Notes under the pieces: generated by a model
The model's database searches: none
The model's input: only the letters and a program-made list of their open reading frames with translations
Told to the model about the DNA's origin: nothing
Origin: Parablautia muri
GTDB lineage: Bacteria; Bacillota; Clostridia; Lachnospirales; Lachnospiraceae
DNA length: 64,000 bases
Assembly: GCF_009917485.1 (NCBI RefSeq)
Contig: NZ_QZDT01000022.1
Location: 1 to 64,000, forward strand
Direction of reading: 5' to 3'
In this document: one piece after another, positions 8,123 through 15,735 of the stretch
How the letters are laid out: each line of letters opens with the position of its first letter
How positions within the stretch are numbered: the stretch's first letter is position 1
Translations under genes and position numbers: made by a program

Positions 8123-8372
8123 CTTCCACCTCAATCAATTCATGAACAGTGCCGCCGATGCGTTCCATGCGTTCTTTGGCAATTGAAAGGCGGGCTTGGT
8201 TTTCGGCGGAATAAAAAGGGTCGGCACGAAGTTCGAAGGGAATACCATTATAGCGCACGACCTGCTTTAAGAACATAGTAGTGGCGGCTGAAAGGGTGAT
8301 GCCAAGATCGGAAAAAATTAATTCCGCCTGCTGTTTTAAGGTGTCATCTACACGAATGTTTAAGTTTGCCAT
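8115..8372 (-). CDS. RelB/DinJ family antitoxin
   Basis: The 85-residue protein starts MANLNIRVDDTLKQQAELIFSDLGI, a ribbon-helix-helix DNA-binding domain. The C-terminal half (IAKERMERIGGTVHELIEVEDD) should wrap and neutralise the toxin. The start has GGAGTAAC upstream. The pair is an unusual YoeB toxin with a DinJ-like rather than YefM-like antitoxin, a mix often seen in Firmicutes. Autorepression by the complex is expected from the family. Confidence 0.9.
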   Translation of the reverse strand: MANLNIRVDDTLKQQAELIFSDLGITLSAATTMFLKQVVRYNGIPFELRADPFYSAENQARLSIAKERMERIGGTVHELIEVEDD

Positions 8373-8396
8373 AAGTTACTCCTTTCTATATGAGAA

Positions 8397-8449
8397 ACAA
8401 TAACACATAATTCGTAATATGTCAATACAATGCACGAAATAGTATCGTG
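8397..8449 (-). promoter_or_regulatory. promoter and possible operator of the toxin-antitoxin pair
   Basis: Reading the minus strand, TTGACA (8425-8420) and TATTGT (8402-8397) are 17 bases apart, just upstream of the antitoxin start at 8372. CACGA/TCGTG at 8433-8449 is an inverted repeat that could bind the ribbon-helix-helix antitoxin. Confidence 0.65.
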
Positions 8450-8450
8450 T

Positions 8451-8473
8451 AAAAGTAACTATTCGTTACTTTT
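8451..8473. terminator. perfect 9-base hairpin in the gap before the LytTR genes
   Basis: AAAAGTAAC, a 5-base loop and GTTACTTTT form a symmetric stem with an A-run and a T-run, so it could terminate on either strand. It may insulate the toxin-antitoxin promoter from the regulators. The rest of 8474-8665 has a TATAAT at 8598-8603 but no clear -35 box. Confidence 0.5.
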
Positions 8474-8665
8474 CACAGGTCAGGAATGCGCATTCCGTGA
8501 GAACATGATTCAGGTATGTGAAAGACAATCGTTTCACGGAAAGCTGAACTGTTGCAATATTACTTAATACACCTAATGTGGAACCATGGAGCTACGGTAT
8601 AATAAATTGTGGTGCGGAGAAGCCTAAGTTCGATTTACAGGTGATGCATTGACTGGGGGATTAAG

Positions 8666-9391
8666 ATGTATCGTATTTTAGTTTGTGATGATAATAAAGA
8701 ATTTCTTAAGCTGATGGTATTGCTGCTGGAAAAATATGCGGGCGCTTATGATGCTATGGTGATAGGATGCGAAGGCGGACATGATTTGTTGGCTTACTGT
8801 TGGAATAATAAGCTTGATCTTATTTATATGGATATTGTAGTGGGAAGGGAAAATGGAATGTCTCTGGCAAAGGCTATAAAGGCAATGAATCCAAGAACGC
8901 TGATTGTCTATGTTTCAGCCTATGATGATTACTATGTTGACATGGTGCAGGCGGAACCCTTTCGGTTTATCTCCAAGGATGCTTCCGATATTCCCAAGCT
9001 GGAGAAGCAAATAGCGGATACGCTTGAGGCAGCTATGAGAAGAATAAATGGAAGGGAAATTTGGAGTTTTGTCTTTGACAGAAAGAAATACTATATAGAA
9101 TTAGGAAGAATAAAATATTTTTATTCAATGGCGAGAACCATACATATAGTAGGAAATTTGGATGACGCGCCTGATTATTATTATGGCGGGCTGGACGAGC
9201 TTGAGAAGGAGCTGGAAAGGATAGATGGAAACTTTGTAAGAATTAGCAAACGGCATATTATAAATATGAAATACATCAAAGTGATGGGAAAAAAGAAGGT
9301 TGGAATAGATCATAAGGTTTTTAATGTGACAGGCAAGTATATGGAAAAGTTTATCGAAAGATGTGCGGAGTATTGGAGCCTTCATACCTGA
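8666..9391 (+). CDS. LytTR-family response regulator, copy 1
   Basis: The 241-residue protein has an N-terminal receiver domain (LVCDDNKEFLKL, phospho-acceptor Asp56 in LIYMDI, switch residues around VSAYDDYYV). The C-terminal LytTR DNA-binding domain runs from about residue 140 and includes ELERIDGNFVRISKRHIINMKYIK. This is the AgrA/ComE architecture. No histidine kinase gene is nearby, so it is an orphan here. A close paralogue follows after 25 bases, evidently a tandem duplication. Within the element it is a candidate for controlling the recombinase or the cargo. Confidence 0.9.
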   Translation: MYRILVCDDNKEFLKLMVLLLEKYAGAYDAMVIGCEGGHDLLAYCWNNKLDLIYMDIVVGRENGMSLAKAIKAMNPRTLIVYVSAYDDYYVDMVQAEPFRFISKDASDIPKLEKQIADTLEAAMRRINGREIWSFVFDRKKYYIELGRIKYFYSMARTIHIVGNLDDAPDYYYGGLDELEKELERIDGNFVRISKRHIINMKYIKVMGKKKVGIDHKVFNVTGKYMEKFIERCAEYWSLHT

Positions 9392-9416
9392 TTTGCGACA
9401 TGCAGGGGGTGTATAA

Positions 9417-10142
9417 ATGTATCAAGTTTTGGTTTGCGATGACAATAAAGAATTCCTCAAGCTTATGATACTGTTACTGGAAAAGTACGCTGATTTTTAT
9501 CATGCGTCAGTCATAGGCTTTGACAATGGACAGGAATTGGTGGAATATTGCCGTGAGCATAAGCCGGATCTGATTTATATGGATATCAAACTGGGAGAAA
9601 AAAATGGGATGATGATAGGGAAAACCATAAAGGCAATGTATCCCAAATCACTGATGATTTATATTTCGGCTTATGATGATTACTATGTTGACATGGTGCA
9701 GGCAGAACCCTTCCGGTTTATTCCCAAGGATGCGGCAGACATACCTAGGTTAGAGGGCCAGCTTGCCGATACCCTGGAGGCTGCAGTGAGAAGAATCAGC
9801 GGGAAGGAAATATGGACATATTCATTTAATAGAAAGAAATATAAGGTGGAATTAGGAAAAATCAAATATTTTCATTCGGCAGCAAGGATAATTTATATAG
9901 CCGGGGGCTTGGGGAAGAACCCTGCATATTTTTATAGAAAAATGGACGAGCTTCAAGAGGAGCTGGAAAGGCTGGATGGAAATTTTGTGCGAATTAGCAA
10001 AAGCTGCATTGTAAACATGAAGTATATCCAATCCGTGAGAAAAAACAAGGTTGAAATAGACAGCAGGTTTTTGGCTGTGACCACAGGGTACCAGGAAACC
10101 TTTGCAAAAAAATATGAGGAATATTGGAATACTGCTATATGA
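9417..10142 (+). CDS. LytTR-family response regulator, copy 2
   Basis: Same length (241) and domain order as copy 1, with near-identical stretches such as AYDDYYVDMVQAEPFRFI and Asp56 kept. The DNA-recognition half differs more (KSCIVNMKYIQSVRKNKVEID), so the two may bind different sites or ligands. The start lies in a short gap containing GCAGGGGG as ribosome-binding site. The two genes probably share a transcript. The 185-base gap after it holds an R1 copy and leads into the small gene before the recombinase. Confidence 0.9.
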   Translation: MYQVLVCDDNKEFLKLMILLLEKYADFYHASVIGFDNGQELVEYCREHKPDLIYMDIKLGEKNGMMIGKTIKAMYPKSLMIYISAYDDYYVDMVQAEPFRFIPKDAADIPRLEGQLADTLEAAVRRISGKEIWTYSFNRKKYKVELGKIKYFHSAARIIYIAGGLGKNPAYFYRKMDELQEELERLDGNFVRISKSCIVNMKYIQSVRKNKVEIDSRFLAVTTGYQETFAKKYEEYWNTAI

Positions 10143-10264
10143 TGGAAAGGGCAGCGGACAAACGTGCAGACGGCGGGGAAGGTTTTTAACACGCATGGAA
10201 AAATGAACTTCACAACGGTGTTATTTTGTCTGATACAATTTGCATATATATAGTAAAAAGAATT

Positions 10265-10320
10265 TAGTGTAGTGAATTTGTGCTTGCGTTTCGATTTGAG
10301 GGATGTCAATGGGAATGGGG
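10265..10320 (+). repeat. diverged R1 repeat
   Basis: GTGAATTTGTGCTTGCGTTTC followed by GATTTGAGGGATGTCAATGGGAATGGGGG keeps the right half of the 80-base unit at 481 and again ends at a ribosome-binding site, here that of the 57-residue gene. Confidence 0.55.
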
Positions 10321-10327
10321 GATTATA

Positions 10328-10501
10328 ATGACCAAACCAAACGAGAATTATACAGTGATCAGAGAGTATCAATGTCTATATGATGTTGAAGAATTGGTAA
10401 GACGTATCATTCGCCATCATATGCAAGATGCCTGTGAAAAAAAGGAGCTATCAGAACATAAGGAAGGTGAAGCTGGCAGCCATGGGGAATGTGACGGGTA
10501 A
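10328..10501 (+). CDS. 57-residue protein upstream of the recombinase; candidate excision factor
   Basis: The product MTKPNENYTVIREYQCLYDV... has a predicted helix EELVRRIIRHHMQDACEKKEL and a charged, poorly structured tail. The ATG at 10328 follows GGGGGATTAT. The frame ends 20 bases inside the recombinase gene, so the two are likely co-translated. Small proteins beside large serine recombinases can be recombination directionality factors; SprB of the SP-beta system (about 58 residues) is the known sporulation example. No sequence similarity to SprB is claimed. Other possibilities are a regulator or a helper of unknown role. Confidence 0.6.
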   Translation: MTKPNENYTVIREYQCLYDVEELVRRIIRHHMQDACEKKELSEHKEGEAGSHGECDG

Positions 10502-12092
10502 GACGCAGAGAAAGGAAGCTGACTTAAGGCTGAATACGGCATTATATATCCGGATCTCCAGAGAAGACGGCGATAAGGCTGAAAGTTTAAGTGTGGCAAA
10601 TCAGCGCCTGCTGCTGACAGAGTTTGTAAATAAACAAAATGATTTATGCTTGTATGATGTGTACATCGATGACGGTTATACAGGCACTAGCTTTACCCGT
10701 CCAAACTTTCAAAGGATGCTTCAGGATATAGAAGATAAAAAAGTAGAATGTGTGGTTGTGAAAGATTTATCCCGGCTTGGCAGGAATATGCCCAAGGTCT
10801 CAGAGTATGTCAATGAATATTTTCCCAGTAAAAAAGTTCGTTTTGTTGCGGTAAATGATGGAATTGACAAGCAGTATTATGATATTGATACCGGCGAAAA
10901 TATGATGATTGATGTTAAAAATATGTTCAATGGATTTTACCCCAGGGATATCTCCAAAAAAGTTCGTTCCACCTTCAGAACCAAACAAAGTAATGGACAG
11001 TTTATCGGCGCTTTTGCCGGATTCGGATACAAAAAATCAAAAAGTGACCATAATAAACTGGAGATAGATGAATATGCCGCTGAAATTGTAAAGCGTATCT
11101 TTTCTATGTATTTGGCTGGATTGGGACAAAATGCCATAGTCAGGCGGCTGAATGATGAAGGAATCCCATGTCCTGCAGAATACAAAAAGAGATGCGGGTT
11201 GAATTATCATAACGGCAATCAGCTTGATACTACTTCTTACTGGACCTATTCTACCGTTCACAGAATTTTACAAAATGAATTATACATTGGAAATATGGTT
11301 CAGAATAAGAGCTTTCGGCAAATATGCAAAAAGAGCGCAGTTTCCCTCCCAAGAGAAAAATGGATTGTGGTTGAAAATACCCACCAGCCCATAATCGATA
11401 AGAACACTTGGGAGCAGGTACAAAATCTGCTAAAAGGAAATGCCAGACAGACCGGCTTAAACGGTAAGATACATATGTTTGCCGGTTTTTTAAAATGCGG
11501 TGACTGTGGACGTGCCATGGTGAAAATCAGCCGCAAAAAGGACAATTGCTTTAATTGTGGAAGCTATAACCGCTATGGAAAAAAGTTTTGTACCATTCAC
11601 AAAATCACAGAGCGGGGGCTGGAGGAGATTATTTTAAAAGACCTGAATTTCATTATAAAATCCATAAAGAATATTAGATTGCTGATAGAAGAAGAACAAA
11701 AAAAACAAAGAAAGGATATGCCTCATTTGATTGGCGGCGTATCTGAATGCCAGTCGGAAATTGACCGTTTCACAAAGAAAAAAGAGCGGGCTTATGAGGA
11801 CTATTCAGATGGAATTATTTCCAGGGAAGATTATCTGAAATATAAAGAAAAATATGAAAATCAGATTTTAGCTTTAAAGTTAAAGATTGACTTTATGAGT
11901 CAGGCAAGAGAAGGACGATGGGTAAAACAAAGCGCATGGATAGAAAGACTGCTTAGATATGAACAGCTTAACTGCCTGGACAGAGAAATAGTGGTGGAAA
12001 TGATTTCCATGATTTATGTTTATGAGGGAAATGTTGTCAGGATTATCTATAATTTTTCAGATGAACCAGATAGGTGGTTAAGCCGGTCATAG
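10482..12092 (+). CDS. large serine recombinase of the intervening element
   Basis: The protein has about 536 residues from the ATG at 10482, which has AGGAAGGTGA upstream; an earlier in-frame ATG at 10428 lacks a site. The N-terminal resolvase domain has TALYIRISREDGDKAES with the catalytic Ser in RIS, and VVKDLSRLGRN. Then come the recombinase domain, a zinc ribbon (FLKCGDCGRAM...NCGSYNRYGKKFC) and a C-terminal coiled coil. These proteins integrate and excise DNA between short att sites. The gene ends 40 bases before the right junction and reads toward it. By position it is the integrase of the element that splits the deacetylase gene. Confidence 0.93.
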   Translation: MGNVTGKTQRKEADLRLNTALYIRISREDGDKAESLSVANQRLLLTEFVNKQNDLCLYDVYIDDGYTGTSFTRPNFQRMLQDIEDKKVECVVVKDLSRLGRNMPKVSEYVNEYFPSKKVRFVAVNDGIDKQYYDIDTGENMMIDVKNMFNGFYPRDISKKVRSTFRTKQSNGQFIGAFAGFGYKKSKSDHNKLEIDEYAAEIVKRIFSMYLAGLGQNAIVRRLNDEGIPCPAEYKKRCGLNYHNGNQLDTTSYWTYSTVHRILQNELYIGNMVQNKSFRQICKKSAVSLPREKWIVVENTHQPIIDKNTWEQVQNLLKGNARQTGLNGKIHMFAGFLKCGDCGRAMVKISRKKDNCFNCGSYNRYGKKFCTIHKITERGLEEIILKDLNFIIKSIKNIRLLIEEEQKKQRKDMPHLIGGVSECQSEIDRFTKKKERAYEDYSDGIISREDYLKYKEKYENQILALKLKIDFMSQAREGRWVKQSAWIERLLRYEQLNCLDREIVVEMISMIYVYEGNVVRIIYNFSDEPDRWLSRS

Positions 12093-12131
12093 GAGCCTGC
12101 GCTGCGCTTAGGTTCATCAACCATGCATCCC

Positions 12132-12145
12132 CCTGGGGAAATGAA
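12132..12145 (+). other. right attachment site (attR) of the element
   Basis: CCTGGGG followed by AAATGAA codes WGNE in frame with the deacetylase 3' part and mirrors the site at 453-466. It lies 40 bases downstream of the recombinase stop codon. Confidence 0.65.
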
Positions 12146-12712
12146 GATACGGCAAAGATTCTTGAAATTCTGAAAAAACACGATATTCATGTAACCTTTT
12201 TTATGACGGGCGGATGGGTGGAAAGCTATCCGGATGATGTGAAAGCTATTCTCGCCGCAGGTCATGATTTAGGAAATCACAGCGAAAACCACAAGAACAT
12301 GAGCCAGCTGTCCGATGAAGAAAAGAAAGAAGAATTAATGAAAGTGCACACGAAGGTACAGGAACTTACCGGATACGATATGTTTTTGTTCAGGCCGCCT
12401 TACGGCGATTATGACAACGCGGTGGTGAATGTGGCAAGGGATTGCGGATACTATACCATTCAATGGGATGTGGATTCTCTGGATTGGAAGGATTATGGTG
12501 TGGATTCCATCATTAAGACAGTAACACAGCATAAGCATCTGGGAAACGGAAGCATTATTCTGTGCCACAATGGCGCAAAATACACAGCACAGGCATTAGA
12601 TACGCTGATTGCTACCCTGAAAAACGAGGGATATACTTTTGTGCCGATTTCAGAGTTGATTTACAGGGATAAGTATCACATGAACCATGAAGGACGGCAG
12701 ATAAAAAATTGA
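12134..12712 (+). pseudogene. 3' part of interrupted PdaB-like polysaccharide deacetylase
   Basis: From WGNEDTAKILEILKKHDIHVTFF onward this is the remainder of a CE4/NodB deacetylase: GNHSENH (HSxxH metal motif), FLFRPPYGDYD (RPPY motif), WDVDSLDWKDYG and IILCHNGAK. The frame is open from a GTG at 12074, but the residues before WGNED (VKPVIGACAALRFINHASP) are not family-like and derive from the element end. The first catalytic Asp motif and the membrane anchor are missing here and are found at 185-466. The intact protein would be an anchored peptidoglycan or chitooligosaccharide-type deacetylase, most like the sporulation PdaB group. Confidence 0.87.
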
Positions 12713-12721
12713 ATATAAGGA

Positions 12722-12766
12722 GGTGAAACAAACGCTGCCACGCTTAGCGAGCCGGCTTATTGTAAG
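12722..12766 (-). repeat. R3 repeat copy
   Basis: On the minus strand it reads TTACAATAAG, then CTAAGCGTGGCAGCGTTTG, aligned with the copy at 19451-19491. It lies between the deacetylase 3' part and its terminator. Confidence 0.55.
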
Positions 12767-12767
12767 A

Positions 12768-12812
12768 AAAGCGGAGAAATTTCTGAATGATTAAGAAATT
12801 CCTCCGCTTGAT
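12768..12812 (+). terminator. terminator after the deacetylase 3' part
   Basis: AAGCGGAGAAATTTCT and AGAAATTCCTCCGCTT form a long stem around a loop of about 8 bases, followed by GATTTTG. It would serve the plus strand and, with less of a T-run, the converging minus-strand gene. Confidence 0.75.
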
Positions 12813-12844
12813 TTTGATTAAGTGCAGCTGAAAACGCTTGATTT

Positions 12845-13441
12845 TTATAAATTGTGAGCCCGGTTATAAGCGTTACAGATCTGATTTGTATTTTTAATCA
12901 AAATATGCATTGCAACAAAGGAGCCAATTCCGCATAAGAGCGAACCGAAAACTAACCATAACAATACGGTAGTACCGTTTTCCTGAAATGTAAGGCCATA
13001 GCGTCCGGCATTAGCAGATAAGCGGTTTCCTAATTTATAGTACCAAATCCATGCATAAATGCCACAGGTAATAAATGATAAGAGAATAAAAGCAACCAAT
13101 CCTGCGGTTTCTTCTCCATCACCCTCGCAGGCAACATTTACATCAGCAGCCATTTTGTAAATAAAATAATAACTGTAGATACCGCATGTGACCAGGGAAA
13201 GCAAAATATAAGAGACCAATCCTCTGTCATCTTTAAGCCTTGAGCCTCCATTAGGTGGAACTTGCTGGCCGCTGAAAGACTGATGTACTTCATTTATGGA
13301 GCTTTTTAATTCCTCTTCGGTGGCATGAAATACATTGTTTGCAGCGTTTGCCACTCTGCTTTCCAAAGAAAGATCTTCGCCGCAATGGGGGCAAAATTTT
13401 GTGTTGTCAGGAACCTCTTTTCCACATTTTTTACAAAACAT
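12845..13441 (-). CDS. zinc-ribbon and DUF4234-like membrane protein
   Basis: The 198-residue protein starts MFCKKCGKEVPDNTKFCPHCGEDL, a double CxxC zinc ribbon. It then has a Ser/Gln linker and a membrane region with two near-repeats, LVSYILLSLVTCGIYSYYFIYK and LVAFILLSFITCGIYAWIWYYK, typical of DUF4234, and a final hydrophobic segment. Function is unknown. It lies 12 bases after the DUF2752-like gene, with AGGAGG before its start, and such pairs are common in Firmicutes. Confidence 0.8.
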   Translation of the reverse strand: MFCKKCGKEVPDNTKFCPHCGEDLSLESRVANAANNVFHATEEELKSSINEVHQSFSGQQVPPNGGSRLKDDRGLVSYILLSLVTCGIYSYYFIYKMAADVNVACEGDGEETAGLVAFILLSFITCGIYAWIWYYKLGNRLSANAGRYGLTFQENGTTVLLWLVFGSLLCGIGSFVAMHILIKNTNQICNAYNRAHNL

Positions 13442-13453
13442 GACATCCTCCTC

Positions 13454-13864
13454 TTAAGGTATAAATTTTTGTACGATTTTTGACAGGATATTATTTTCCG
13501 GCTGGAAAACAACAATGTCACCGTTTGAATATATAAGTCTAACGAAGTAAATTATAACAAAGATAGCAGCGGCTGTAAACATAAAAATTTTATAATTCTT
13601 TATATTTATTTTATTTTTTAGAAATAAAAAAATTATAACGAAAGGAGGAAGCCAAAAGGCGGGATGATAGTAAAAAGCGCTTTTAAAATCAAGGCGTAAA
13701 ACGGCCAGCCAGGCTCTGGTCATTCCGCAGCCCATACAGGAGATTCCGGTAACAAACTTGACAGGGCAGCCAATGCCTAATACGGTAAAGAGTGCGTATA
13801 CAATTATAACAGCGGCAACAGCCGGTAATATATTTAATAATTCTTTTCTTCTTTTCGACTTCAT
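13454..13864 (-). CDS. DUF2752-like membrane protein
   Basis: The 136-residue protein has three hydrophobic segments and the DUF2752 signature: CPVKFVTGISCMGCGMTRAWLAVLRLDFKSAFYYHPAFWLPP. The conserved Cys and His residues suggest metal or substrate handling in the membrane, but the role is unknown. It is the first gene of a two-gene minus-strand unit with the zinc-ribbon protein. A long palindrome lies about 70 bases upstream of its start. Confidence 0.8.
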   Translation of the reverse strand: MKSKRRKELLNILPAVAAVIIVYALFTVLGIGCPVKFVTGISCMGCGMTRAWLAVLRLDFKSAFYYHPAFWLPPFVIIFLFLKNKINIKNYKIFMFTAAAIFVIIYFVRLIYSNGDIVVFQPENNILSKIVQKFIP

Positions 13865-13934
13865 AGTATGATCCTTGCAGCCTGATACAAATTCTTCTAA
13901 AGAACAGATTTTCTGACGGTTAACAATCTTATAG

Positions 13935-13962
13935 TGATAATCTTATCATGATAAGATTATCA
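13935..13962. promoter_or_regulatory. 28-base perfect palindrome
   Basis: TGATAATCTTATCA is followed directly by its own reverse complement, and GTGATA/TATCAC extends the symmetry with mismatches. There is no T-run, so an operator or cruciform is more likely than a terminator. It sits between the DUF2752 gene start and the end of melA. Confidence 0.55.
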
Positions 13963-14057
13963 TATCACCAAGCAAAGGGTTTTGTATATTCATTTTAAGA
14001 AAATGACAAAAAACAGGAGGGAATGTTTACCACTCCCTCCCTATAAAAATGGATGCC

Positions 14058-15536
14058 TTATACGTTTTCTTTTGCCGCAGCCGCAGCCATAGCTCTATAC
14101 TTTTCTTTTTCCTGTGCCATTTCTTCAATTGTCTTAGTCTTTAGGCTAAACCCTTTTACAGGACGGTAAGGCACAGACTTGGTTTCCAGGCGTTTCTTAG
14201 CGTCCGCAATCACGTCCTGATACTGAGGCAGCCACTGCTTTCCGGCAACAAGCATTTCATCCACCATCTGTTTGATTTCATCAGGGGTACACACAGCGCC
14301 TGTTAAGGGATCCATCATAGCAGCCTGATAGAGCAGGTTAAGATCTGCATGTACCGCTGCTTCCACGGCCAGCTTCTGTACCCAGACACTTTGAGAGCAG
14401 ATAGCTGCACATCCTAAAGGCAAATCGCCCACTTTAGGAACGGAGATACCATTATAGTCTACATAACAGGGTACTTCCACAACACATTCGTTGGGCAGGT
14501 TTGTGATGGTTCCTTCATTCATTATGTTAAAATGGCCTCTGTAGGTTCGTCCGGTTTCCAGACTTTCGATGATGTAGCTGCCGTGCTCGCTGGAGCGTGT
14601 TTCAGGTGAGAATTTTTTGGCAGGTTCTTTGACCCAATTAGGAAAATCAGTTTCAAACCAATTGCGGCTTTCCTTACAGACACGCAAATATCCGGCTGTC
14701 TCGCCCTGGATCCAATTGCTGTAATTAATCCATTTTTCCATATCCTCAGGGCGCTTCCTGTACCACATCAGATATTCGGAGAGATGTCCGTTGGATTCTG
14801 TGGAATAATAACCGAAATTCTTCATTACATCCAGGCGGATATTTTCATCTTTTGCAAATTCTGCGTTCTTCATCAGTTCATAGAGTTCGCCTGTGCGTTC
14901 TACGCCGTCTGTTTTTACGCTAATATACCAGGTCTGGTGATTTAAGCCGGCACAGATGATATCCACATCCTTTTTGTCTCTGCCAAGGGCTTTGGCGATC
15001 TGCTCATGTCCATGTTGTACACCGTGACACAGGCCGTAGGTCTTTACTTTGCCGTATTTGTTGCAGGCCCAGGTCAGCATTGCGTTAGGGTTGGAGTAGT
15101 TGAGCAAAATACAGCCGGGTGCGGCGACCTCCCGGATATCCTTACAGAAGGAAAGCAGGGCAGGAATGCCGCGCTGGCCGTACATGATACCGCCAATACA
15201 GAGGGTATCGCCTACGCACTGGTCGATACCATATTTTAATGGGATTTCCACATCTGTTGCGAAAGCCTCCAGCATACCGATTCTGACACAGTTAATAACG
15301 TACTTGGCATCCTGAAAGGCCTCTCTGCGGTCTAAGGTTGCATGAATTTTAATAGCCAGTCCATTTTCATCTATGTCACGCTGGCAGAGTTGTGTAACCA
15401 TACGTAGGTTATCGGGATTGATATCCGTGAAGGACACCTGGATATCATGAAATTCAGGTACGGTGAGCAGGTCGGTTAAAAGCCCCCTGGTAAAGCCAAT
15501 ACTCCCCGCTCCAATAAAAGCTACTTTAAATGACAT
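14058..15536 (-). CDS. melA: alpha-galactosidase, glycoside hydrolase family 4 (MelA type)
   Basis: The protein has about 492 residues, with the start set at MSFKVAFIGAGSIGFTRGLL, an NAD-binding motif preceded by AGGAGGAATA. GH4 enzymes use NAD and a Mn ion in an oxidation-elimination mechanism. GLCHGVQHG supplies the Cys/His metal ligands and LLNYSNPNAMLTW is the GH4 core motif. The length suits MelA, which hydrolyses intracellular melibiose and raffinose-type sugars. It is divergent from an AraC regulator, with a GH36 enzyme and ABC importer nearby. The frame stays open 120 bases upstream of the chosen start, but that stretch is not family-like. Confidence 0.92.
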   Translation of the reverse strand: MSFKVAFIGAGSIGFTRGLLTDLLTVPEFHDIQVSFTDINPDNLRMVTQLCQRDIDENGLAIKIHATLDRREAFQDAKYVINCVRIGMLEAFATDVEIPLKYGIDQCVGDTLCIGGIMYGQRGIPALLSFCKDIREVAAPGCILLNYSNPNAMLTWACNKYGKVKTYGLCHGVQHGHEQIAKALGRDKKDVDIICAGLNHQTWYISVKTDGVERTGELYELMKNAEFAKDENIRLDVMKNFGYYSTESNGHLSEYLMWYRKRPEDMEKWINYSNWIQGETAGYLRVCKESRNWFETDFPNWVKEPAKKFSPETRSSEHGSYIIESLETGRTYRGHFNIMNEGTITNLPNECVVEVPCYVDYNGISVPKVGDLPLGCAAICSQSVWVQKLAVEAAVHADLNLLYQAAMMDPLTGAVCTPDEIKQMVDEMLVAGKQWLPQYQDVIADAKKRLETKSVPYRPVKGFSLKTKTIEEMAQEKEKYRAMAAAAAKENV

Positions 15537-15661
15537 GAAATATTCCTCCTTATGCAATTTTTTGATGATAGGTAAGCCGCCTGCGGAACGTAGCGGTATT
15601 TGATGTTTACGTCTTTTCAGCTCTGTGATATGCTCAAATGGCAATAAGCCGCGCAAGCAAG

Positions 15662-15678
15662 TTTATGATTCTTATCAT
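15662..15678. promoter_or_regulatory. small dyad between melA and the divergent AraC gene
   Basis: TTATGATTCTTATCATA contains TATGAT/ATCATA around four bases, in the 199-base divergent gap. It could be an AraC-type site; no firm promoter boxes were assigned. Confidence 0.3.
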
Positions 15679-15735
15679 AGAAAAGTCGTAGGTAATTTGC
15701 AATGGTAACTATTTGATAAAAGAGGTAAATTTTTG

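Larger units (their letters stand above)
453..12138 (+). mobile_element. putative skin-like serine-recombinase element inside a pdaB-like gene
   Basis: The segment is bounded by CCTGGGG at 453-459 and at 12132-12138. Each copy is followed by one mismatched base and then AATGA. Deacetylase homology ends at the left copy and resumes in frame at the right copy. A large serine recombinase is flush with the right end, as expected for an integrase beside its attachment site. Cargo is an AraC regulator, a six-gene sugar/acetyltransferase set, a toxin-antitoxin pair, two LytTR regulators and a 57-residue protein. No conjugation, phage structural or replication gene was seen. The split gene is seen in the sequence; developmental excision is inferred from the sigK skin precedent. 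Confidence 0.75.

Noticed and set aside
12074-12131. first 20 codons of the deacetylase 3' frame as a genuine N-terminus
   Set aside because: The residues before WGNED do not resemble the family and overlap the recombinase gene; they are element sequence read in frame.
12829-12844. TGAAAACGCTTGAT resembling a CcpA cre site
   Set aside because: It is downstream of two converging genes, not near a promoter.
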